Positions 1-5,465 are shown, numbered from the stretch's first letter. The stretch is DNA of 7,483 bases from Deltaproteobacteria bacterium (GCA_016205125.1 JACQJE010000096.1:1-7483), one strand, 5' to 3'. A program made the numbers and translations. The notes: generated by a model from the letters alone, not told the origin.

Positions 1-7
1 TCGGGGT

Positions 8-34
8 CCCCCAAAGATCTTCGATCTTTGGGGG
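8..34. repeat. Perfect 12-bp hairpin upstream of the PPTase gene
   Basis: CCCCCAAAGATC (8-19) and its exact reverse complement GATCTTTGGGGG (23-34) are separated by the three bases TTC. It would fold as a very stable stem-loop in RNA or DNA. It is followed by more G (run of eight at 30-37), not by a T tract, so it is not a standard intrinsic terminator on either strand. It lies 20 bases before the ribosome binding site of the next gene, so it could affect mRNA stability or translation between an upstream gene and the PPTase gene. All three plus-strand frames are open through it, so it may also sit inside the 3' end of an upstream coding region. Confidence 0.7.
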
Positions 35-54
35 GGGCGAGGAGTCGGTGGATC

Positions 55-61
55 AAGGAGG
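55..61 (+). promoter_or_regulatory. Ribosome binding site of the PPTase gene
   Basis: AAGGAGG lies 8 bases before TTG at 70. This near-perfect Shine-Dalgarno sequence is the reason for accepting the TTG start at 70; no ATG with similar support lies nearby. Confidence 0.75.
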
Positions 62-69
62 ATTAGACA

Positions 70-687
70 TTGAATCTTGAGGAAGTTTTCCTGGATTTTC
101 TCGCTGACGGAATGGAAAAAGAGTGGTTGTCGCGATACCAGTGGTACCACGACACCTCTCACCTGCAGCTGAGGGCTCAGATGCGACCCTCTGAGATTGT
201 GCCATGGAAATCCCGCTCTCACAAGAAAGCCGCTGAAGATAATTGTTGGGGGATCGAAGTAAAAGCCTGGAGAGGAAATGCGATAGGGGTCGATCTCGAG
301 TTTTATAAAATGCGCCCCCTCCTCACTTCAAATCGAAAATGGATGGCACATTGGCTGGATCTCGATTGCAATTCAAGCCCAATGGAACTGTTGGAAGAAT
401 GGGCCGCAAGGGAAGCCGCTTTTAAGTGTGTGAGCCCGCTTCTCCCAGAAGAAGAGTTATCGATGAGTGATTTTGTCCGAACTCGAGGGATCCTCGAGCT
501 GAAAAAAACAGAGCGCCTCTATCAAATAGAGACCTGCTTTTCCTGGAATGGGCCATGGATCCTGGCACTGGCCAGAACTCCTGCATTTTTTTATGGAGGG
601 AACCATGAAAAAAGTAGTTATCACGGGTATGGGGGTGATTTCTGCCATTGGGAACGACGTGCAGGAGTTTTTCAGGAATCTTTGTGA
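70..687 (+). CDS. 4'-phosphopantetheinyl transferase (Sfp/AcpS superfamily)
   Basis: Probable enzyme that moves the 4'-phosphopantetheine arm of coenzyme A onto a serine of an acyl carrier protein, in the cytoplasm. The two family signatures are visible: GVDLE at residues 73-77 (Asp75 and Glu77 as Mg-binding acids) and WAAREAAFK at 111-119 (Glu115 and Lys119; Arg114 where Lys is usual). At 205 residues it is in the range of short Sfp-like enzymes. Start is TTG at 70 behind AAGGAGG. The recognisable domain ends near residue 169 (PWILALAR). The last 31 residues (175-205) are polar, look unlike the family, and are read from DNA that also encodes the N terminus of the next ketosynthase, an 83-bp overlap. 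A T7 run (586-592) precedes this tail; one extra T, or a -1 ribosomal slip there, would end the protein at TGA 606-608 in an ATGA junction, giving 179 residues. Its neighbour suggests that its target is the ACP of this locus. Confidence 0.85.
   Translation: MNLEEVFLDFLADGMEKEWLSRYQWYHDTSHLQLRAQMRPSEIVPWKSRSHKKAAEDNCWGIEVKAWRGNAIGVDLEFYKMRPLLTSNRKWMAHWLDLDCNSSPMELLEEWAAREAAFKCVSPLLPEEELSMSDFVRTRGILELKKTERLYQIETCFSWNGPWILALARTPAFFYGGNHEKSSYHGYGGDFCHWERRAGVFQESL
595..600 (+). promoter_or_regulatory. Ribosome binding site of the ketosynthase gene
   Basis: GGAGGG lies 4 bases before ATG 605. It supports 605 rather than the in-frame ATG at 548, which would add 19 residues unlike a ketosynthase N terminus. 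MKKVVITGMG is the typical first strand of FabF-type enzymes. Confidence 0.7.
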
Positions 688-1801
688 GGGACAGTCGGGG
701 ATTCGCGAGGTGACAATTTTTGACTGTTCTCCCTATGAGAGCCGGATTGGCGCGACGGTCTCCGGGATCGAAGAGAAAACATCCGCCGGGGCTCTCACCT
801 TCCCCCGTCCGATTCAGTTTGCGCTGAGTGCCGCCAGAGAAGCGCTTGAATTCAGCGGCGTGCTGGAGAAAACGGATCCTCGCCGCATTGGCTGTTTTCT
901 TGCAGGAGCGGGCTGCTCTGTTTTTCCCGTGGAGAAATATTACAGGGATTATGTGCGCGGGGGGATTTCGGCGGTAAACCGGCGGGATCTCTATTTTGTC
1001 AGCGGAGATGCGACAACGAATGTCATCGCAGATACGTTTCATCTCTATGGGCCGCGCAACAGTATTTTCAGCGCATGTTCCTCCTCGGGTCTTGCGATCG
1101 GCCTCGCATTTGACCTCATCCGGATGGGGCAGGTCGATGCCATGGTCGCAGGGGGCGCAGATGGGTTTAGTGAATTTACTTTTTCAGGGTTTCACTCTCT
1201 TCAGAGTGTGAGTCCTTCTCCCTGCAAGCCGTTCGATTGTTTCCGTCAAGGGCTTTCCTTTGGGGAGGGAGCGGGAATCCTGATTCTGGAAGACGAAGCG
1301 CATGCCAGAGAGCGCGGAGCGTCGATATTGGCTGAAATCGGGAGTTATGGGATGCTGGGTGAAGGCTATAATCTCACGGCGCCTCATCCTGAAGGGATTG
1401 GATTTGTCCGAACGATGGAACAAGCCATGAGGAGCGCCCGGATATCGGCGGAAGAGGTGACTTATGTCAATGCGCATGGAACCGCTACGCCGATGAATGA
1501 TTATGTTGAAGGGAATGCGATTCAAAAGGTTTTTCGCGACAAAGAGATATTGGTCAATTCGATCAAGGGTTTGGTGGGCCACTGCATGGGGGCCGCTGGC
1601 GCAGTGGAAGCGGTGAGTTCTGTGTTGAGTATTCAAGAGGGAGTGATTCCAGGGACGGGAAACTTCAGCGAGCCCGATCCCCAGATTCCGGTGGAAGTGA
1701 GAAGAGAGACGAGCCAGCAGAGAGTCAATGCGGTCCTCTCCAACTCTGCCGGGTTCGGCGGCAACAATTCCTCGGTCTTATTTAGAAGCTATTCTGGATG
1801 A
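605..1801 (+). CDS. Beta-ketoacyl-ACP synthase, FabF/KAS II-like, catalytically complete
   Basis: Thiolase-fold condensing enzyme of 398 residues, the usual FabF length. It would extend an ACP-bound acyl chain with malonyl-ACP by decarboxylative Claisen condensation. The catalytic triad is intact: Cys158 in SACSSSG, His291 in NAHGTATPMND and His326 in KGLVGHCMGAAGA, with the conserved Lys321. The N terminus VVITGMGVIS, the central GEGAGILILE (219-228) and the C-terminal SNSAGFGGNNSS (379-390) are also typical. It overlaps the end of the PPTase reading frame by 83 bp and is probably cotranscribed and translationally coupled with it. A specialised pathway is more likely than primary fatty acid synthesis, because the neighbours are a PPTase and, convergently, a chain-length-factor-like KS, a thioesterase and an acyltransferase. 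It is the likely active half of a KS/CLF heterodimer (inference). The product cannot be told from sequence. Confidence 0.93.
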   Translation: MKKVVITGMGVISAIGNDVQEFFRNLCEGQSGIREVTIFDCSPYESRIGATVSGIEEKTSAGALTFPRPIQFALSAAREALEFSGVLEKTDPRRIGCFLAGAGCSVFPVEKYYRDYVRGGISAVNRRDLYFVSGDATTNVIADTFHLYGPRNSIFSACSSSGLAIGLAFDLIRMGQVDAMVAGGADGFSEFTFSGFHSLQSVSPSPCKPFDCFRQGLSFGEGAGILILEDEAHARERGASILAEIGSYGMLGEGYNLTAPHPEGIGFVRTMEQAMRSARISAEEVTYVNAHGTATPMNDYVEGNAIQKVFRDKEILVNSIKGLVGHCMGAAGAVEAVSSVLSIQEGVIPGTGNFSEPDPQIPVEVRRETSQQRVNAVLSNSAGFGGNNSSVLFRSYSG

Positions 1802-1812
1802 CTGGGTGATCA

Positions 1813-2535
1813 TCATTCAAAATGGCAATTCTTGAGAAATACCGAGAGATCCTGATGAAATTCTCCAATTTGTGCGCCATCAACGATGACGTGGTTGCAG
1901 AGGTAGTTGATCCTGATCAGTTCGCTTGCTTTATCGGTCACTACGGCAACCATGAGTCTCGGAGCGATCGTGGAGATGGAGCGGAACTCTGCTCCCCAGC
2001 GGGTGAGGTTGGTGAGGCTGAAGGTGCCAATCTTCTCCCGCATGAGATCCTCATCGCAGATCATCCTCTTATAATAGAGTTTGCGGAGAAACCGGGGAAG
2101 CTGAAGCAATTTCTGAAGGCCTGCAAACTCCTTGATCTCATGAACCGGGGCACGCGTGACATACTCAATTTGCTCCCCGATTTCCTTTACCGTCAGCCGA
2201 TCGGAGTTTCGGATCACGTAGAAGAACGGAAATCGTTCCCCATCGAATTCCCGGTCAACATGCAGAGAGGCATCGACTGTATCCCATCGCACAAGGCGGG
2301 ATTTGCGCTTCCAGAAATCGCGTACAAAACCTGCATTGACGCGGGGGTGTTGTTTCAGAGTGCGGGAAACGGCTTGAACCAGATAGGCGGTTCGGTTCGT
2401 CATGAGCGTCATCTTGAAAAAATCAGGCGCTTTGACGGATGCCGCAATAGTTCCCGGAACGACCCAGGGGCACAGCGTCATGATGTCAAAGAGATGCTGT
2501 CTGTAAGGGGTGAAGTAATCTTTCCTTTTCCTCAT
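1813..2535 (-). CDS. Stand-alone E2/CAT-fold acyltransferase (2-oxoacid dehydrogenase acyltransferase catalytic domain)
   Basis: Protein of 240 residues matching the catalytic core of dihydrolipoyl acyltransferases and chloramphenicol acetyltransferase. Near the C terminus CNHVIVDGA (213-221) gives the HxxxDG active-site motif: His215 is the general base and Asp219 is structural. GTFSLTNLTRWG (170-181) corresponds to the E2 'GTFTISNLGxxG' strand. The lipoyl and subunit-binding domains of true E2 proteins are absent, and no E1 or E3 gene is nearby, so a role in a 2-oxoacid dehydrogenase complex is unlikely. Inferred role: transfer of the finished acyl chain from ACP or CoA to an acceptor. ATG at 2535 is preferred over 2577 because AAGGAGA (2551-2545) lies 9 bases before it. 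It overlaps the thioesterase gene by 50 bp and is last in the minus-strand unit, stopping 11 bases from the convergent ketosynthase stop. Confidence 0.8.
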   Translation of the reverse strand: MRKRKDYFTPYRQHLFDIMTLCPWVVPGTIAASVKAPDFFKMTLMTNRTAYLVQAVSRTLKQHPRVNAGFVRDFWKRKSRLVRWDTVDASLHVDREFDGERFPFFYVIRNSDRLTVKEIGEQIEYVTRAPVHEIKEFAGLQKLLQLPRFLRKLYYKRMICDEDLMREKIGTFSLTNLTRWGAEFRSISTIAPRLMVAVVTDKASELIRINYLCNHVIVDGAQIGEFHQDLSVFLKNCHFE

Positions 2536-3007
2536 GGTCGAATTTCTCCTTGAGTAAGGTAAAAATGTTTGCAACATTTCGTGGAAGAGAGAAGAGCACT
2601 TCTCCCTTTTCCTGACTCATCGGCACGTGGGTCACTGTCCCGACAGCGCGCACATCGTCTCCAATGAGGATGAAGTGAAGAAACTCGAATCTGTTCTCTT
2701 CCAGTTTGACGGGGGTCACAGCGGCGGTGATCCAGTCACTCGAAAATACCGGTCTTCGAATGGAGACCTGATATTGATAAACCGGCAGATAACAGCCGTT
2801 TTTGGCGAGAAGTTCCAGGTCAAAGCCGCAGTGGCGACAGCACTCGTGTCGCACGATTTCAAAATAGTTGAGGTAATGACCATTCCAGACCACCTTGTAT
2901 TCGTCGATTTCGTTGAATCGCGGGTACCCGATTTCATGCACAAAGCAGAGGCGGGATTTTCCGCGAAACCGGATCTCGCGGAAGGGGGATCGATTCTCAG
3001 GTATCAT
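2486..3007 (-). CDS. Hotdog-fold acyl thioesterase, 4HBT/YbgC-like
   Basis: Protein of 173 residues in the 4-hydroxybenzoyl-CoA thioesterase/YbgC/FadM group, which hydrolyse acyl-CoA or acyl-ACP thioesters as cytoplasmic oligomers. The signature is IDEYKVVWNGHYLNYFEIVRHE (34-55): Asp35 aligns with the catalytic Asp of 4HBT, and His44-Tyr45, Phe49-Glu50 and Arg53 follow the family pattern (V-x-x-x-H-Y-L-x-Y-F-E-x-x-R). ATG 3007 is chosen because GGGAGGG lies 5 bases upstream; upstream in-frame ATGs at 3025 and 3061 lack such a site and would only add residues encoded inside the preceding gene. It overlaps the end of that gene by 11 bp and the start of the next by 50 bp, so the three are surely one operon. 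Inferred role: release or proofreading of the chain made by the KS/CLF pair. The last 16 or so residues are charged and lie in the overlap with the next gene. Confidence 0.83.
   Translation of the reverse strand: MIPENRSPFREIRFRGKSRLCFVHEIGYPRFNEIDEYKVVWNGHYLNYFEIVRHECCRHCGFDLELLAKNGCYLPVYQYQVSIRRPVFSSDWITAAVTPVKLEENRFEFLHFILIGDDVRAVGTVTHVPMSQEKGEVLFSLPRNVANIFTLLKEKFDHEEKERLLHPLQTASL
2545..2551 (-). promoter_or_regulatory. Ribosome binding site of the E2-like acyltransferase gene
   Basis: AAGGAGA on the minus strand lies 9 bases before ATG 2535, inside the coding region of the thioesterase gene. It decides the start in favour of 2535. Confidence 0.65.
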
Positions 3008-4088
3008 CTCTTCCCTCCCGATCATGGATAAGGCCCGAAGATTCAATGAGCAGCGCTCCATGAACCCCTCCAGGGCTCGCTACTGAGATAAGTGAGCGCG
3101 TTCCGGCCGGTTCACAGCAGGCGGCGGTGATCTGAAGCAGAGGGAGGGTGGAAGATTCTCCCAATAGATCCTTCAGATTTACCCCTTCGGGGAGGTGGTT
3201 TCCGAAGAGCGCTTCGGTTGCTCTGATTTCGAGCTCATCGAGATGAGGGATGCCATTGGAGGCCGCAAAATAACGGTGCACCGTCTCTTCACCCGTGGCT
3301 GTTTTCAGGACTGCGAGATGAGTTTTCCAGCCGGTCGGCCAATGGAGATTTTTCGCCGGCGACGTGAGATAGCCGGCTCCGATAATCTTCCCATAACGCC
3401 CCGGTCCTCGGGTCAGCAAGAGAGCGACAGCTCCTTCTCCCGGCAGGAAGCCCGGCGCGACGGAATCGCGCCTCTGGCGATGACAGCCGAGCAGGCTATA
3501 GGCTTCGAGAACTTTCTGCGAGAGGTAATCGACAGAGCCGGCAATGCACAGGTCGACGGCTGACTGCAGCATCTGAATTCCGGTAAATGCCGAGAGGAAA
3601 CCGGAAGCGAATTTTGAGGAGACTGTGACGCTGGGTCCCTGTATTCCGTTTTCAATCGCAGCGTTGCAGCTTGAGGCGTTTGCGGATGTGAGCGTAAAAA
3701 GAGCGGGGCTGACCCCGTTCGGCCCGCTTCTGACCAGATCGTCCAGGTACTCCGCAATCACCGCGCTTTGGGTTTCACAGGAAAAGACCATCCCCATCTG
3801 ATTAAGCTCTTCCTGAGCAATCTCTCTTCCCGATTCCCGCAGGGCAAGATGTGTGACGGCAATGGAGAGTTGCGAGAAGATGTCATACTTGCGGATTCGT
3901 TTTGGAGCAATAAATTCCTTTGGTTCAAACCCTTCAATCTGGGCGGTTTCCTGCGCGATGATCTGTTCCGTCGGAAAGCGGCGAATTTTTCCGATTGCTG
4001 TCTTGCGGGCGAGATAATTCTCCAAGAAACGATGAGGGTGATTCCCCCAGGGGGTAATGAGACCGATTCCTTCGATTCCAGCCAGCAT
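2997..4088 (-). CDS. Ketosynthase-like protein lacking the catalytic triad (chain-length-factor type)
   Basis: Condensing-enzyme homologue of 363 residues, a little shorter than active KAS II. The fold is recognisable: an N-terminal GIEGIGLITPWG strand, TVSSKFASGF at 155-164 where the nucleophile elbow sits, CIAGSVDYLS (181-190), FLPGEGAVALLL (214-225) and SVASPGGVHGALLI near the end. All three catalytic positions are changed: Phe160 replaces the Cys, Asn278 replaces the first His (ASNGI for AHGT) and Glu311 replaces the second His (KDLLGE for KxxxGH, with Lys306 kept). It therefore cannot condense by the usual mechanism. Such inactive KS proteins act as chain-length factors paired with an active KS in type II polyketide and aryl-polyene systems; the partner here is probably the KS at 605-1801. 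First gene of the minus-strand operon. ATG 4088 is preferred over 4118, which lies inside the -10 box of the predicted promoter; GGAGG lies 12 bases before 4088. Confidence 0.85.
   Translation of the reverse strand: MLAGIEGIGLITPWGNHPHRFLENYLARKTAIGKIRRFPTEQIIAQETAQIEGFEPKEFIAPKRIRKYDIFSQLSIAVTHLALRESGREIAQEELNQMGMVFSCETQSAVIAEYLDDLVRSGPNGVSPALFTLTSANASSCNAAIENGIQGPSVTVSSKFASGFLSAFTGIQMLQSAVDLCIAGSVDYLSQKVLEAYSLLGCHRQRRDSVAPGFLPGEGAVALLLTRGPGRYGKIIGAGYLTSPAKNLHWPTGWKTHLAVLKTATGEETVHRYFAASNGIPHLDELEIRATEALFGNHLPEGVNLKDLLGESSTLPLLQITAACCEPAGTRSLISVASPGGVHGALLIESSGLIHDREGRDDT
3013..3019 (-). promoter_or_regulatory. Ribosome binding site of the thioesterase gene
   Basis: GGGAGGG on the minus strand, 5 bases before ATG 3007, within the last codons of the preceding KS-like gene. 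The arrangement fits translational coupling. Confidence 0.65.
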
Positions 4089-4100
4089 GGCTCTTTTCTT

Positions 4101-4105
4101 CCTCC
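4101..4105 (-). promoter_or_regulatory. Ribosome binding site of the KS-like (CLF) gene
   Basis: GGAGG on the minus strand, 12 bases before ATG 4088. The spacing is longer than ideal, but no competing site precedes the ATG at 4118. Confidence 0.5.
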
Positions 4106-4116
4106 GTGCCGGGCAC

Positions 4117-4145
4117 ATTTAAGATTGTTCGATGCGAGTTGTCAA
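4117..4145 (-). promoter_or_regulatory. Sigma70-type promoter of the CLF-thioesterase-acyltransferase operon
   Basis: On the minus strand TTGACA (4145-4140, perfect -35) is followed after exactly 17 bases by TTAAAT (4122-4117, four of six matches to TATAAT). Transcription would start near 4110, giving a leader of about 20 bases that contains the GGAGG at 4105-4101. This placement rules out the upstream ATG at 4118 as the start codon. Confidence 0.65.
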
Positions 4146-4155
4146 GACGATTGAC
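4141..4155. promoter_or_regulatory. Inverted repeat GTCAA-N5-TTGAC between divergent promoters
   Basis: GTCAA (4141-4145) and TTGAC (4151-4155) are exact inverted repeats with five bases between them. The left arm is part of the minus-strand -35 box; the right arm begins a plus-strand TTGACT. A dimeric regulator bound here would cover both -35 elements. The symmetry may also arise simply because both -35 boxes are TTGAC. Confidence 0.35.
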
Positions 4156-4179
4156 TTTTGGGGAGGAAAAATTCAGATT
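4151..4179 (+). promoter_or_regulatory. Possible promoter for the DUF3419 gene and murJ
   Basis: TTGACT (4151-4156) is a good -35 box. Seventeen bases later CAGATT (4174-4179) matches the -10 consensus at only three positions. It is placed correctly upstream of the gene starting at 4215 and is the best candidate in the 96-base divergent gap, but the -10 is weak, so an activator or another sigma factor may be involved. Confidence 0.3.
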
Positions 4180-4214
4180 CAAAGGGAGACTCAGGGAGAG
4201 GAGTCTGATGAAAA

Positions 4215-5465
4215 ATGACTTATCAGCTTACTGAATCGGATTGGTTTAACCCCGGAAATTTCACGCGGGAGTTGCGTTATGGCTCTTGCAGTGAGGACGT
4301 TCTTTCGGAGATCAAGGCGCTGAAGATTGAAAAGAACGGTCGTGTTTTGGCTGTCACTGGAGGCGGGGGGCGGGTTCTTGGGCTTCTTACGGAGGACCCG
4401 GCGGAAATTGTGGCAGTGGATATCAATATCCATCAAAGCCGGGTATTAAAGCTCAAGATAGCGGCGATGAAGGCGCTTAATCACCGTGAATTCCTGGTCT
4501 TTCTTGGATGGTGCGGTCGCCCCCAGAATCGCGATCGCCTCTGGATGCGGGTGCGGGAGAACCTCGATTCGAATACAGCCTCTTATTGGCAGGGGCGTAT
4601 CGATTCTGTCCGAGAGGGAATACTCTACAGCGGAACGTTCGAACGGAGCTGCCGCAAGATTGCGGGAATCTTCGCGAAAATGAATCGCCGCAAGAGGGTC
4701 CGACTCTATGCGTCGCGAAGCCTTGCTCAGCAGATAAAATTCCTCCCTTTCGGGTGGAGGATGATCGTCGCGATTTCCCAAAGACTTTTGAAGTTTCGTC
4801 GACTGGAACTCTTTTTTTCCTCATCCGGCAGGGGAATCGGTTTGATTCGCAGTCTCATGATCTCGATCATTTTGATGGGTGTTCTTTTCAATGCCCTTCG
4901 CTCTCAACGGGTCAGAAACAGCCATTTTCTTCAATTGATTTTGGTTGGCAGATACGTGAGTGCGCGCTCGCTCCCGCGATATCTCCAGCCTGAGTTCTAT
5001 GAATCGATTCAATCCCGACTGGATCGTATTCGAGTCCGGGAGGGGAGGGTGGACGAAGTTTTAAAGAGCTATCCAGCAGGCTATTTCGACGGTATTTCAC
5101 TCAGCAATGTTCCGGCTTTTCTGGTGCCAAAAGAGTTCCTTCGTCTCATGCGAATCGTCTGGATTCGGTTAGCGCCAGCCGGTCGGGTTGTTTACCGACA
5201 ATTCGTCTTAGCGCGAAGACTCAATCGTCATCTTGCCAGACGGTTCGCGAGAAACGATGATCTCGAAGCCGAGCTGATGCAAACTGACCTCGCGATGGGT
5301 CATGGTTTTTTTATCGGGACAAGACTGCCGTTGACGACAGAAGAAGAAGATGGGTTGGATCGATCGGATTCGCGGGGCTCTCTTTGTAGGGAGGAAAGGG
5401 GGGAAATGGAGAAAAGGAGGGAAAGACTTGGATGGCGAGCCTTCTCAGCTTGTGGTAAGGAATAA
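4215..5465 (+). CDS. DUF3419 / BtaA-like SAM-dependent 3-amino-3-carboxypropyl transferase
   Basis: Protein of 416 residues, the length of BtaA. BtaA moves the 3-amino-3-carboxypropyl group of S-adenosylmethionine onto diacylglycerol, the first step of betaine lipid (DGTS) synthesis. The Rossmann motif is VLAVTGGGGRVLGLL (44-58), followed by VAVDIN and a Gln at 66-74 and then LKLKIAAMKAL (78-88), matching the family order of glycine loop, acidic strand end and LKxAA helix. YFDGISLSNVPAFL (290-303) matches the C-terminal 'FDxxxLSDxFEY' block, but with Asn-Val-Pro for Asp-Ile-Phe. Many Arg/Lys residues and a hydrophobic stretch at 209-226 suggest membrane contact. No btaB-type N-methyltransferase is in the window, so the acceptor may differ. 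Residues 375-416 form a polar, Arg/Glu-rich tail beyond the recognisable domain and overlap another small frame. GAGGAG (4198-4203) lies 11 bases before the start; an ATG at 4208 opens only eight codons. Confidence 0.75.
   Translation: MTYQLTESDWFNPGNFTRELRYGSCSEDVLSEIKALKIEKNGRVLAVTGGGGRVLGLLTEDPAEIVAVDINIHQSRVLKLKIAAMKALNHREFLVFLGWCGRPQNRDRLWMRVRENLDSNTASYWQGRIDSVREGILYSGTFERSCRKIAGIFAKMNRRKRVRLYASRSLAQQIKFLPFGWRMIVAISQRLLKFRRLELFFSSSGRGIGLIRSLMISIILMGVLFNALRSQRVRNSHFLQLILVGRYVSARSLPRYLQPEFYESIQSRLDRIRVREGRVDEVLKSYPAGYFDGISLSNVPAFLVPKEFLRLMRIVWIRLAPAGRVVYRQFVLARRLNRHLARRFARNDDLEAELMQTDLAMGHGFFIGTRLPLTTEEEDGLDRSDSRGSLCREERGEMEKRRERLGWRAFSACGKE

Noticed and set aside
8..37. The GC-rich hairpin as an intrinsic terminator
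   Set aside because: There is no T tract after the stem on either strand; G-rich sequence follows instead.
548..604. Upstream in-frame ATG 548 as the start of the ketosynthase
   Set aside because: It would add 19 residues inside the PPTase domain; GGAGGG plus ATG 605 gives the normal FabF N terminus.
422..1042. A 206-codon minus-strand open frame opposite the PPTase and KS genes
   Set aside because: Composition is poor (many Arg, His and Cys), with no family motif; both plus-strand genes have clear catalytic signatures.
1822..2553. A 243-codon plus-strand open frame antisense to the whole E2-like acyltransferase gene
   Set aside because: It mirrors the minus-strand gene, shows no recognisable domain and lacks a convincing ribosome binding site; the minus frame carries the HxxxDG motif and family blocks.
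4208..4234. Eight-codon frame from ATG 4208 ahead of the DUF3419 start, as a possible leader peptide
   Set aside because: GAGGAG is only 4 bases upstream, the peptide has no regulatory codon pattern and it overlaps the real start; probably accidental.
4508..4993. A 161-codon plus-strand frame inside the DUF3419 gene
   Set aside because: It is an alternative frame within a recognisable gene, with no domain or ribosome binding site.
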